A DNA stretch of 64,000 nt from contig CACVBU010000743.1 of the NCBI GenBank assembly GCA_902728285.1, positions 1,268,357 to 1,332,356 on the forward strand. The letters run 5' to 3'. Shown one piece after another: positions 10,877 to 21,641 of the stretch. Both the position numbers and the translations under genes were made by a program. The notes beneath the pieces are model-generated. The model searched no databases, was not told where the DNA came from, and saw only the letters and a program-made list of their open reading frames with translations. How positions within the stretch are numbered: position 1 is the first letter of the stretch; each line of letters opens with the position of its first letter. Source of the DNA: Clytia hemisphaerica. Taxonomy: Eukaryota > Cnidaria > Hydrozoa > Leptothecata > Clytiidae.

Positions 10877-12750
10877 GCCCTGAATTTATTTCTGATGCAG
10901 TGGCTTTCAAAGACTTGTCAAGTGGTACTCCAAATAAAAATATTCTTGTGTTGCTGATAACCCCACTTCCTGGTCAACCAAGCCAGAGTAGAACTGGGAC
11001 TTTGAGTGTCAATCAAGACAATTATGCTTTCACTGAAGTAGGAAACTCAATGGACTACTCTAGTGATGATTCTGATTTACCAAATGCTTTTGGTACTAAC
11101 CCAAATTTATGTAATAGTTCTACACCTCAAGATCAATCTTCTTCAAAAAGAAAGAAATCTCCCTTTGTTAACAAGCCAAGAAAATCTCAAAAGAAGGTAA
11201 TTTATTTTCGATGCTGTCATTGGATCTGTAGGTTTTCATAGGTTTTGCTGAATAACGAAGTCTCTTCTCTGTTTCTGTAAAATTCTGTAATTAAAATGAA
11301 ACTTTCTTTAACACATTGCAAATTTTGAAAGTTTACCAAAAAGCTCTCTATTCGCAAAATTGCCATTAGGTCTATCAGGTGATTTAAGCCTAATTGTCAT
11401 CTTTCCTTTTTTGGCTCCTAACTTTCGAACAAGGTTACCAAGGGTACAGTATGTGGCCCCCAATATGTCGGTCGGTTCAGTCCTCACAAATCGTTCATTA
11501 TTGTATAATAGGAACGACCCTGCTCAACTCCTCACAATTTAATTTCAGAAAGGTTTTTAACTTTATTGAAGTCATTTCTATTTGAATATCCTATCCTGGA
11601 ATATGTAGCAACAGACGCACCATAGCCTTGGCACTATTAAGTCTACTGGTCAGAATTCTCATTAGAATCAAAACGGACTGAATTTAATTATGCACTTTCT
11701 GATTAAAATCATATATTGTTGATTTAAGTTTGAGTTGATTTAAATTTGGTGAGTGGTAAATGATCAATTCTGTAAAATTTGGATGAAATTTAATTTAGCA
11801 AATGCCATTATCAGATATCTTAAAAAGATTGTCTACTTAAGGTATTTGATTTTAAAGTTCTTTCTTGTTCTTTCTTAAACTATAGCGTAATGTGGTTGTT
11901 CTCAACTCAAGTTCAGAGACTGAAGATCCTGAAGAGTATCACCTGAATTTCAAGGACTTTGATAAAATTTCAAAAAATGGTAAATGCTAAAATAAAAATT
12001 AAAAATTCATTTTATATTAAGTGTCAAAATTCTTTTTTCTTATCAATTGAAATGTCACTAAGAAATATTTTCTCCCTAACTTGTTTTTGAGACAGAAAGT
12101 AGTATAAGAGTGGGATAATCTTGATTTAAGCTTCTGAATTAATGACAATATCATACTGTATAATTGAATTATTCTCGAGCGCTAACTTACTATTTATACA
12201 AATACTTAAATTATTTTAAACTTACTTGCTCTATTATAGCATACTGTATGGAATGTGACAACAACACCTTACTTTCAATGTTGACTATTTTGAGACATTT
12301 AGCTCCATTTATGCATTCACTCAATCTGGCTATAGAGCTGAATGGAGATAATGCATCAAACCTGGAACTCTCACTTGCCCAGGTGAGTTGAATTATCATT
12401 GTCTTGAAAACATAGAACACTTATTTGTTGAGAAAAACGTGTTCGAATACCAGACCTAAAAAAACATCATTGAGATAAAACTTTGTTTCGTTTTAATTTT
12501 ATTTACATCGTTAGGGCTGATGAAAGTAGTATTTGTAAAGTTATTACATTTGTATATGTTTTGCAGGTAGATGATGATACTTTTTGAGAACGAAAACCTC
12601 AAGAGCTGCTGGAATATGGCTTTAAGTGAATTAGCAACTATCCTGCGTCTCTATCCTAACTTTTCTGTTCATGACACTTTCAAAGTTTTACTAAATGCAC
12701 TACAAAATATTGATAGTGAGATTAGTAAGCTGCTACCTATTCAGATTTAA
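10877..12750 (+). CDS. Spliced gene of unknown family (four visible exons, 5'-incomplete)
   Basis: Visible exons are 10877-11195, 11886-11979, 12240-12382 and 12571-12750 (stop TAA). Phases agree at the joins: donors GTAATT, GTAAAT, GTGAGT; acceptors TTTCAACAG, CTATAG, TTATAG and TGCAGGTAG. The predicted protein begins in a disordered Ser/Asp/Lys-rich region (DYSSDDSD, a basic KRKKSP stretch near the end of the first exon, SSSETEDPEE in the second), then a mostly helical C-terminal part (LLSMLTILRHLAPFMHSL, and SCWNMALSELATILRLYP). I do not recognise the family. Its order, orientation and low-complexity-then-helical build resemble the DUF4806-type gene that follows transposase 2, so it could be an accessory gene of the older transposon. 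This is inference. The last acceptor is ambiguous: using AG at 12566 instead of 12570 gives an early stop at 12583-12585. Confidence 0.55.
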
Positions 12751-13027
12751 TATTTTTTAATCAAATACCTTTTAGAAAATCATTTTTTCTGGAAATAATT
12801 TTGGCACTTTTGGAAAAATTAGTTGCCATCAGCCTGTTAAAAAGTATTTGCATTTTCAAATATACATGCCATCTGCTTGTCAAGAATTTCCCCATCAACA
12901 AATATACTGCACATTGTTAGGGTTGATACAGGATCGTGATTTAAAGACAATATTCTGGCAGAATTACAAAATGTTTTGGTGAAACTTTCAAAAAGACTCC
13001 ACACAAGGTTTTTTGGGGTCAATGTAA
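12751..13027. other. Intergenic sequence, nothing recognised
   Basis: AT-rich. Sequence near 12960-13027 has weak complementarity to 13764-13810 and may be the outer part of the palindromic element that follows. Confidence 0.4.
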
Positions 13028-13763
13028 CCCCAATATGATGTAGAATAACAACATATCCAAAGCCTCACTCTGAGAACCTTGGGGAAAAAGTTTTGTGGAT
13101 CAAAAAGAAAACGAATGATGGGTCATTTGTTAAATTGGTCAAGTCCTCTTTAAGATATAGTAAATTAAAGTTCCAAAAGACAATTTTGTTTGAACGGTTT
13201 TTCATCAATTATCAAAAAATAATGGTAAAAAAAAAGGCACAAGACACCTCAGCACGTTTAAATTTATGGTAATTATTTTCTTAATTGATGTAAAAAGACT
13301 TGAATTTTTATCTATTGAGCGTGTCATTGACAGAAAACAAAACACGGCCAGTGAAAAATTTTTCCAGAAAAAATACAATAACTTTTTGTGGGAATTGTTT
13401 ACTTCAGCGACACTATGATTAAAGTAAAGTCTTATGCGGTTTCAAAAATGTAATAACATCATAGGGCTCAGGTGTCACTAAGTCATTTTTTGTGGCTCAT
13501 TGAAAAACCATGGGAACTTTTGGGAAAATTGCCCTAATTTCCTAGATAATAAAGTGTAAGACTTGAAATTTTTTCAGGAGATTTTATTTTATTTTACTTT
13601 TATGATAAGAATGCCTAAAAACTTTACTCCATGATTTGAAGTGGCCTAGATCTTGAGATCAAGAATTTGGTCGAGTTCAATCTATTTACCCCTGTCTCGT
13701 GCGGTTCCTACCTAAGGGCCTCAGAGTAAGGCTTTGGATATGTTGTTCTACACAGTATTGGGG
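13028..13763. mobile_element. Palindromic (long inverted repeat) element, unclassified
   Basis: 13028-13080 and 13714-13763 are imperfect reverse complements over about 50 bp. The shared core is ACAACATATCCAAAGCC, with CCCCAATA at the outer end. The roughly 630-bp spacer has no coding capacity. Consistent with a fold-back or MITE-like DNA element. No target-site duplication could be assigned. Confidence 0.55.
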
Positions 13764-15481
13764 TCCTGTTTGCACCAAGAAACATAGTGCAGAAATTCTT
13801 TCAAGGTCAAATTTCAATTCTATCAGACTACAATTGTTTCTTGCGCGAAATGAAATTTTCCTGTTTTATTAAAATCTTCACCTTCACAGCAACAAACCTT
13901 TTACACAAAAGTCAATGAAAAAAGTCCTCTACTCATCTCAAAGACAAATAGTGGACTTTTTAAAGGTTTATTTTTCTTTTTAAAACATGGTCACAATTTT
14001 TCTTTCTTCCCATCTTATCCTCTGAACTGGTTACTGAATACCTTGGTGAAAACAGTTTTGAACACGTTCCTGATATTGGTAATTATTTCTTGCAAAATAT
14101 TATTAGATCACGAGTTTAAAAGTTCTGAACGAACATAAATTGTTTTCATCTTGTTATATTGTTTTCAATTACAAATTTGGAACCCTATCTAGAAGAAAAT
14201 ATGCACATGCCATTTGAAACGTCAAATCTTTACAAATTTGATAATTTTTTAAACGTACTGAAAAACTGTGATTAGTGGATGCTTGTCATTGGACCAGGTC
14301 ATTCGGAAAAAAATGAGCGTTTCTTTAATTAGATATCGAAACGATCAAGTTTGACGATGTTAATGAAGTAAACAATATGCAGGTTGAATTTGAAAGCTCT
14401 CTCAAATCCGCAGGAAAAGATATTTTACAAAACTTTTTCTGCTTTTAAAACTTCAGCACCTCTACTGTTTTTCTCAAAAGTTCTTTTCCCAAAGTTTCAA
14501 CTTGAACAATATTTTTCAGTCGCTTGAAGACAGATAGCTTTTTTTTTCATGGCCCCCAATATGTAGGTCAGGAATTTTTGTAATTTCTCCAGATATATTT
14601 GAGTACAAGTATAAATTTTTGACCATAGTCTGGAAGTATAATTTGAAAGATGACGAGTATAGATTTGCTAGATAAAATGTTCACAGTATCCCTTGTTGGT
14701 TAAAATGTAGGTTTGTGGCCCCAAAAATGCAAGTCTACCTAAAATCAAACTGTATCGTCCAGTGGTGTTAGAGTGAAAAATCATTGGTATGTGCTTGTTC
14801 TCCTATAAATTTTCCAACTAACTGATGTAAAATTTGGTAATTTTGATAAAGGATTTCAGGATTTTCGATAATGCGAAGTTCAAACCGAAAATTTTGAAAA
14901 TGACTGTTTAAATGAAATGACATTTTGATTGAATTTTTGAAAACCATTCTCTTTTGGAATTAATCCTATTTGGGTATGGATTACGCTGTAAAAAAATCAG
15001 AACTAAAACTTGGCTCAATCCAAAGATATGAGGCTTTAAAGTTATTTTTCTCTTATATTTTCCACGGAAACGATAATTTTTCCCGATTTTGCTTATTAAG
15101 CAAATATTATTGTATATTAAGTTGATTTTCTGTTGCAAACTATGAAGTTAAGTTGGTAGCAAAAGAATTCCACAGGTTTTAGCTATTACCCATCTTTAGA
15201 ATTTTCAATTCTATTTATGCTAATTCAAGGGCCCCCAAACTGTTGGTTGACTTAAAGATCTTTCATTCTACTTCTCAAGATATAAAAACATCTGGATTTT
15301 TGGATAGTTATTATCTGTAGAAAGCATCCTATACTCCATCTTCATAACTTAATTTAAGTATATAAAGAGCTACATACAAGGAGTTACATATAATTTTTGG
15401 CAGATTTTGATGCAACATTTTTTCATTTAGAAGTAAATTAGCTACGTCAAATATGTTTTAGACCACCAAAACATGTTTTTC
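13764..15481. other. Gene-free stretch
   Basis: No coding signal on either strand. The 20-bp word ATGGCCCCCAATATGTAGGT occurs at 14549-14568 (see separate entry). Related GGCCCC words recur at 14717 and 15230. Confidence 0.5.
14549..14568 (+). repeat. 20-bp inverted repeat, left copy
   Basis: ATGGCCCCCAATATGTAGGT. An exact reverse complement lies at 20441-20460, 5.9 kb away, and a 15-bp partial copy (TGGCCCCCAATATGT) at 11453-11467. These are probably ends of one dispersed element family. Whether the pair at 14.5 and 20.4 kb bounds a single element is unknown. Confidence 0.5.
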
Positions 15482-16022
15482 TTAAAGGGACCCCTCGCTT
15501 AAAAATGATAACAAGACACTCACTTCATAATCATATGAAAAGCAACTTCCCAAAGTATTAGCATGTAAAACTCTTTCTTCGCTCCATAATTACAAATTAT
15601 AAATTTTGATGTTCACTCAACTTTCAGAAATTTCAACTAACTTCTGAAGGCCTTCGAATTTTCTCGCGCTCTTGTCGCACCAAGTTGTCGACACAAATGC
15701 ACCGGAAAATTACAGTACGAGTGTAGAGGCCAGCTCTGGTTCGAACAGTCTAGAATCCGCGCTCTTCTCCTAAGAAAAACCCTTTGCTTGGAGTCGAGTT
15801 GCAGGTTTATGGAGAATCGATATCGGCTTCAGAACTCCAAATGAGCCCCAGTTGTGTTGGTTTCAGTTAGACGGAGACACCATACTGTTTTCAGAGGAAT
15901 TTTTCGATATCTCTACAGGAACTAGCAGTAAGTTTTATGTTCTTTGAATATGTTGTTAGGGGTATTTGGACCGATATAGTTTGATTTCCTAAAGATCACA
16001 AACAAGCGAGGGGACCCTTTAA
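15482..16022. mobile_element. 533-bp MITE with TTAA target-site duplication
   Basis: TTAA (15482-15485) is followed by AGGGACCCCTCGCTT, and AAGCGAGGGGACCCT (16004-16018) is followed by TTAA (16019-16022). The 15-bp terminal inverted repeats differ at one position. A TTAA duplication is typical of piggyBac and Kolobok-type elements. No transposase is encoded, so this is a non-autonomous copy. Confidence 0.8.
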
Positions 16023-16107
16023 AGAAGAAATACTAACCTACCAAAAAAAATCAAAAATCATTTCATTTTGACTAATCTACAGATCAGAATCCTCATTAGA
16101 CTATGCT

Positions 16108-16188
16108 ATAGTCTAAGACGAGTTTCATCTAAGAGGAACCAACGTGAGACGGGAATTTTTTACGGGAGTAGCTGTTGTCTTAGACTAT
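16108..16188. repeat. Short hairpin
   Basis: ATAGTCTAAGAC (16108-16119) and GTCTTAGACTAT (16177-16188) are exact 12-bp reverse complements with a 57-bp spacer. Could be a solo inverted-repeat remnant. Confidence 0.5.
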
Positions 16189-17600
16189 ATCAATTTGGTA
16201 GAAAAGCGGAAATTTTGGATTTTGGTTAGCGGTGTGATCGGCCGGCCCGGTTCGAACAAATGTAAACAAACAGTTGGGTCTGACTGGTAAATCCCGCGGC
16301 AGTTCTTGCTGTGAATACAGATTGACCCGACTGGAATAATGATTCCAAAACAGAGCGACAGAAAGTTGATCTATATGTGTGGAAATGTTTTATGCAATTC
16401 TATAGCATTTTAGTCTCTTATCCTCCTATTAGTTAGTACCTTAGTTTGTAACTTCTTTGCAACAAGGTGTTTTATGTAAATGGTTTGTTTTGAATTCATT
16501 TTTAACAATCAGAACTCAGATTCAAGCAAGTATCATATATATTTTTTCAAGAATAAAAGAGGGAAGAGGTATAAGCAGTACGGCTTTTTTCTTTTATTTT
16601 GAAAGACTAATCTTTTTGTAATACAAACTTGTATCCACCAGGCTTATCTCCAGTGTATGGGGCTTGTTTTGTCTGATTGCTCTAGGAAAATTTTATTAGA
16701 GCGGCATTTTTCAATCACAGCTTTTTTACAAGTTTTACAAGTGTAAGTGTGATGCATTATTTTTCTTTATCAAAATTTTTTTAATTTGTCATTTTCTTAC
16801 AGGCCGCAAGCTAACGAAAAAAGAGGATCAGTTTGGTTTGCAAAAAAAGAATGAATCATACTCATATATCATAAATGGTATTGTAAATAATTATACCCGT
16901 GAAAACATCTGCAGTCTATAACAGTGAAAATCAGAAATTAATTCTTTTTAGAAATGGTGTAACATAGATTTTAATAGAAAAGAGACATTCACATATCCCG
17001 TGAGAATACCTCTTTTCATTTTTAATAGCTTTCTTTTATTACTTTTTAATGATTTTAGACGAATAAATTCGTAACTTTTTAGATTTTCAATTTTACTATT
17101 CTATAGCACTGATAATGGAAAGACCGAAAAGCTTTTGCTAATTTTAAATGTTGTTGTTTTTTATTTTTTATCAGAAATTAAAGATTATTGGTGAATTGCA
17201 GTTTTATTGAAAAATTGAGCATAAAATTCTGAAAAACTTGAGAAAGCTTTTCAAATTTTGAATAAAGCAATACAGTAGTCTACTAGTCACTATATATACT
17301 ACTAGTCACACATAGCAAACTTTTTTTAAATCACCATGATATTTTGGGTGAATTTACCAGATTTCATTTTCACAATTGCAACTTTTTAAAGTGAATTATT
17401 TGAGTTCACCCGAAAATCAAGGTATATACTTTGTTAGATTTTTCCTAAGTGAATGATCGGCATTAACTTTGATTTTTTAAATTTTAAGTGCGGTCGGGGC
17501 CGTAAAACAACAAATCAAATTGGTCCCACCTTATGGTCTTTCAAAACTTTTCAAGTCCAACACAGAAAAAATTCAATGTAAATCATTGCATGACTTTTTA
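16189..17600. other. Gene-free stretch
   Basis: AT-rich, no coding signal, no recognised element. Confidence 0.5.
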
Positions 17601-17700
17601 GTGGATTCGCGGTGAAAAGCTGCAATTAATAATTCACGATGAAAAGGTGAAATTTCACCGTGAATTGTTGTCAGATGCCAGCTTTTCACCGTGAATTCAC
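17601..17700. mobile_element. Small palindromic MITE, copy 1 (GGTGAAAAGCTG arms)
   Basis: Arms 17601-17622 and 17679-17700 are near-complementary (GCGGTGAAAAGCTG against CAGCTTTTCACCGTG). A second palindrome with related arms and spacer word GAAATTTCACCGT lies at 18986-19089. Two copies within 1.4 kb indicate a dispersed family. Confidence 0.6.
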
Positions 17701-18058
17701 TGAAAAGCCAAGGTGAATTTCATTGATTTTTTTCCTGTGCGAAGTTGTCATATACTGATTATAATTTTGATAATTATTAAAAATATGAAAGTTTCAGAAC
17801 AAATAATCTAGGTAGTTTCAAAATAATGAAAAATTATACAAGTAGCGTATGTTAAAATTTTTTATTTTTAGAAAAGTATATATAATAAACATTTCCAATG
17901 ATGTTGACACCAACTTCAATTGTGGACAACCAGTAGCAACCATTCCTAGCAAGATAGTCATTAAGAAAAGATTTTTCTTTATTTATCTTCTTATTGACTG
18001 CTATATGTTAGTAATAGTTGCTATTTTGCCCTACTGTATTCAAGATGGGCATTATATA
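17701..18058. other. No gene recognised
   Basis: An open frame at 17849-18154 runs into the MITE that follows and has no recognisable motif. I do not support it as a gene. Confidence 0.45.
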
Positions 18059-18590
18059 AGGGGCCATCCATATAGTACGTACCTTAAGGGAAGAAATTTT
18101 CGCGGAAATTTAATTTCGCGGTTGGTCAAATTAATTTTTTTCGCGGGAATTTAATTTCGCGGTTCAGCGATTTTCGAAAAATTCGCGGGAATTTAATTTC
18201 GCGGTTGCAGGATATTTTTGGCCAAAAGCGTTATTAAATAAGCAAAAAAACCTGTTTTAAGGCTTGAAATAGTACGAATTTGAGGGAATACGCGAAATAA
18301 ATTAAATTTCGCGGGAATTTAATTTCGCGGATTGACGATTTTGTAAAATTTCGCGGGAACTTAATTTCGCGGTTTTAGGCAAAATCCGCGAAATCCGCGA
18401 AAACCGCGAAATTTTGTTCCCGCGAAAATTTCTTCCCTTAAGGTACACAAAGATTTTCCAAAAATTTGATACTCCCTCCCCCTTTTACGCAGAGAACGAT
18501 AGAAATTATGTCATTTAAACAATAGATGTACGCTTTTGCTAAACCCCCCTCTCCCCCCTTCACTGCGTACGTACTATATGGATGGCCCCT
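18059..18590. mobile_element. GGGGCCATCC-type MITE, copy 1 (outer element of a nest)
   Basis: Terminal inverted repeats of 24 bp: 18059-18082 begins AGGGGCCATCCATATAGTAC and 18567-18590 is its reverse complement. The interior (TGATACTCCCTCCCCCTTTT, ACAATAGATGTACGCTTTTG) matches the interior of the copy at 36538-36942 in reverse orientation. A 360-bp second MITE is inserted at the inner border of the left repeat. No perfect target duplication is visible here. Confidence 0.8.
18083..18442. mobile_element. 360-bp MITE (TTCGCGGGAATTTAATTTCGCGG family) nested in the previous element
   Basis: Terminal inverted repeats start CTTAAGGGAAGAAATTTTCG at 18083 and are exact at 18423-18442. Internal copies of GGAATTTAATTTCGCGG recur several times. 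GTAC occurs on both sides (18079-18082 and 18443-18446), and the uninterrupted outer element would have it once, so GTAC is the likely target duplication. Degenerate relatives lie at 23386-23460 and possibly 45181-45748. Confidence 0.8.
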
Positions 18591-18985
18591 ATGGACATGA
18601 CATTGTATTCAATATTTATTTTTGTCATGCAAAAATCAATGTTGTATGAATTTTATCATATTTTTGGTTATCTTTTTTTTTCAATTTTGAATAAATATTC
18701 ATTTTTACGTGTTATTTTATGGGTATTCCACTTGGATCATTTAAAAGGATATTTGAGTAAAGAAATTTATTTTGAATAGGTATTTTTTGCAAAGCATTCG
18801 GTTTACAGTCAAAAACGCCTTCTCAGCCTTAGGTCTAAAATTGAAAATTTGAACCACAGATTTTTTGGGGAATTTTTTTTTACAAATACATTTCAATCGT
18901 CACAGTGACCCTACATTTGTAAAATTTTCGATGAAATTTGCAAACTATATCACAAGAAAAAAACAATTATAAACCTTGACTATAG
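18591..18985. other. No gene recognised
   Basis: AT-rich sequence. The open frame at 18582-18779 is hydrophobic low complexity without family features. Confidence 0.45.
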
Positions 18986-19089
18986 ATGAATTGGCGGTGA
19001 AAAACTGTAATCTTTCAATAATTACTTGATGATTAGCTGAAATTTCACCGTAAATCATTAAAAGATTGCAGCGTTTCACCTTGAATTAC
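18986..19089. mobile_element. Small palindromic MITE, copy 2
   Basis: Arms ATGAATTGGCGGTGAAAAAC (from 18986) and GTTTCACCTTGAATTAC (to 19089), with the shared spacer word GAAATTTCACCGT. Diverged relative of 17601-17700. Confidence 0.55.
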
Positions 19090-19389
19090 CCTAAAAAAAT
19101 GAAGGTTAATTTTTATATCTTGCATTCTGTGTATGGTCTGATTGGGTAGCAGATAATTTTGCATTTCTCCAGAAGAATGTGGAGATTTGAAGTGAAAAAA
19201 GATTCTTTTCGATACAATTTTTTCTAACATCGTAGAAATGTGTCCTAAAAATATTTATGGTTCAAATTTTCAATAGACCTGAGGCTTAGAAAAGCTGTTT
19301 TTGAACGAACCAGCTGCTGCCCCAGCTGCGCTAAAAATATGGTCAAAAAGAAACTTTTTGTTCAGATGTTTGAAGATGCTAGAGTACTG

Positions 19390-19545
19390 CTTTTGTATCA
19401 TAGAAGGTGTTGTTGTTCAGATATCGTGGAGGGTTTCCTTCAGTCATAATGAAAAGTGTTGATCAGCCACCGTGGAAAGTGTTGTTTAGATATCGCAGAA
19501 AGTGTTGTTTAGACACAGTGGAGGGTGTCGGTCTGATATCGCATG
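19390..19545 (+). repeat. Degenerate minisatellite
   Basis: The words AGTGTTGTTTAGATATCG and variants (GTGTTGTTGTTCAGATATCG, GTGTTGTTTAGACACAG) recur about five times with spacing of 28-35 bp. Not coding. Confidence 0.5.
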
Positions 19546-20313
19546 TGTTGGTTGAATTTTGTAGAAATGCATTGGTTATTGAAATATGCCAGAAAACCAT
19601 AGTTTTTAAAATATTGCGGGTACCACTGTACTTTCACTCAAGTGCCAAGCTGAAAAATTGACTATCAACAAATATAAAAGATAGCTAAACTTTAAACTCA
19701 ATCAAACCCAACAAAAATATAAACAGAAAGTAGAATCTATTAAAATTCACGCCTTCTTTCTTAGAAGAAACTTTAAAGAGATTGAAGATTTTTGACGTGC
19801 ACAAAATCATACTTGATGACAGAACTGGAAAAAGTCAATATTTCAGTCTCAACTGACACTGATTCCTGCTACCATAAAAGAAACTACAAAATCCAGTGAA
19901 TGTAAACCTTACCTTTAGATGCTACTTCAAGCTTCAGGTGTCAGGCATCAAGTTGAATAAAATTTCCAAAAAATCAAAGTTAGAATTTGTTTGTGGGCCT
20001 TGAGGAAAACAATCCCTTCTAACTAATATTGTCAAAAAAGCTAAAGAAACAGCAGATGCATTTATGTAAGGTCTTCAGCCTCCAATTTATCCTTCAAGAG
20101 CATTCTTCTTCACCAGACCCAGAACCATCATGCTCAAAGAAAACAACCATTTTTTGGATAAAGTTCACTTGCATCCCTCCCTTCGATTTTGTGTTATTTT
20201 GGTTTTCTCTTCCAAGTTCGTCTATAAATCTGCAGGGATTTTTCGCGAAAATCACCGACCCTTCTCCAAGGTCGGTAAGGGCAAAAGCAAAATCAAGAAA
20301 AGCGCCAAATTGA
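19546..20313. other. No gene recognised
   Basis: Two overlapping open frames around 20029-20366 have Ser/Lys-rich ends but no motif I recognise and no splice support. Confidence 0.45.
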
Positions 20314-20411
20314 TATCGTCCGTAAACACAGACTCTATCCGCCGCGAAACATATTACGTTTTATAATATACAAACTATGTTATATCATAATAACATATTA
20401 TACGGACGATA
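20314..20411. repeat. Hairpin with 11-bp arms
   Basis: TATCGTCCGTA (20314-20324) and TACGGACGATA (20401-20411) are exact reverse complements. The spacer is itself AT-palindromic (ATAACATATTAT). Possibly a small palindromic element. Confidence 0.45.
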
Positions 20412-20440
20412 GCATCGTCTAAATCCGCATTTGAATTAAA

Positions 20441-20460
20441 ACCTACATATTGGGGGCCAT
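20441..20460 (-). repeat. 20-bp inverted repeat, right copy
   Basis: Exact reverse complement of 14549-14568. Confidence 0.5.
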
Positions 20461-20562
20461 ATACTGTACTGAACACCTTTATGGAGAGAAACAAATGCAA
20501 GTTCCCATATGGTGATGAAAAGTATATTATTCAGAAAGGTATGTGTTCTTAGAGATATAAAA

Positions 20563-20760
20563 TGTGTCGTGGTTTAGTAGCATGACTGTCCTCCAGGAGG
20601 TCAGGGTTTGATTCTTAGGTGATGTTGTGATACACTTGGCAAGATAATGTACCTTCTTCGCCTGGGCCAACCCGTGCACGGTGAGGGAATAGGGTAGACA
20701 TGATTCGGGACTAGCATTTAGGGTGGGGGCTTGTGTATAAGATGAGTGATAAAAACAAAA
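20563..20760 (+). mobile_element. Possible tRNA-derived SINE
   Basis: GTGGTTTAGTAGC at 20569-20581 resembles a tRNA A box and GGTTTGATTC at 20605-20614 a B box. A non-tRNA body follows, with TTGGCAAGATAATGTACCTT and CCGTGCACGGTGAGGG. The layout fits invertebrate tRNA-derived SINEs. The A-to-B spacing is shorter than in a real tRNA, so this is not a functional tRNA gene. No clear 3' tail or target duplication was identified. Confidence 0.45.
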
Positions 20761-21245
20761 AGATATATATGATTTATCAACATTTTGACATATGTTGTTT
20801 ATTTTAGATTTATATATAATATATGTCATGTACAAAATTTTTTGAAAATTTTCCTGGGTTTACAATTTGCATGAAATAAATAGAAAACTTTTGGTATATA
20901 ACATCTTCATTTTAAGAAGAAAGGTATTTGGCCATTCTTGGCATACATAATAACCAAAAATTATTTAATTAATAGAGAAAGAGAACAAAAGAGTTGTTAG
21001 GGCACAAAGATATTTTTCTAGCCGGAGATAGCTAAATTGTTAAAGGGTAGTTAAGAAAATTTATTTTTATTAATAAAATTTAAATTAAAAAATAATATCA
21101 AAGCCCTCCATCCACCTACCATAAAATGGTAGAAGAGCTATCTGGAGATGGAACTGTCATCCTATTTCTAAAACAGTTTTCAAGGAAAAAAATTGGTTCA
21201 GCAATCATGTGGAAATTCAATATTTAATTTCACCACACGTGTGTA
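20761..21245. other. Gene-free flank of the 12.2-kb transposon
   Basis: AT-rich, no coding signal. Ends in TA (21244-21245), the target dinucleotide of the element that follows. Confidence 0.5.
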
Positions 21246-21260
21246 CCCAGTGGGCACGAG
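21246..21260 (+). repeat. Left terminal inverted repeat of the 12.2-kb transposon
   Basis: CCCAGTGGGCACGAG, preceded by TA. It pairs with 33466-33480. Confidence 0.8.
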
Positions 21261-21489
21261 CTGTTTTCGAGTTGTCTGGTTCTAATCGTAATAAGATCAT
21301 GACTATGACATCAGCAGGATGTTTACAAGACGTCATATTATGGTCTTTTTAGCATCTTAATTGCAGACATCTGTTTTGGCGATATATATCGACGTCCGTC
21401 ACAACGTATTTAAATAAGGCGGATGGTTTTACGACACTGCTGAGATGTTGTCGAGACTTTTTTCAGAAATAGAACTTTTTATCACCCAT

Positions 21490-21641
21490 ACACGCTTTTT
21501 TTATAAGAATAGTGTACTTTGGCTGAGGGTGAGCGTTATTCTTATTTTTCTATTGTTCTCAACAATAGGGCTATCGCTCTAAACCCGAAATCTCACCCTG
21601 ATATTCTTATAGAAGTTATTCCTATAAAACAAAAAGCGTGT
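21490..21641. mobile_element. 152-bp MITE (ACACGCTTTTT ends)
   Basis: Begins ACACGCTTTTTTTATAAGAA and ends in a sequence whose reverse complement is ACACGCTTTTTGTTTTATAG. Inside there is a shorter inverted pair (TTATTCTTAT...ATATTCTTAT). A related single end occurs at 4450-4490. It lies in the left subterminal region of the large transposon, so it either inserted later or is part of its subterminal structure. Confidence 0.5.

Noticed and set aside
17849-18154. 101-codon open frame
   Set aside because: Its end lies inside the nested MITE and there is no family signal.
20569-20614. Functional tRNA gene
   Set aside because: A and B box distance is too short and no cloverleaf can be formed. Better explained as a SINE head.
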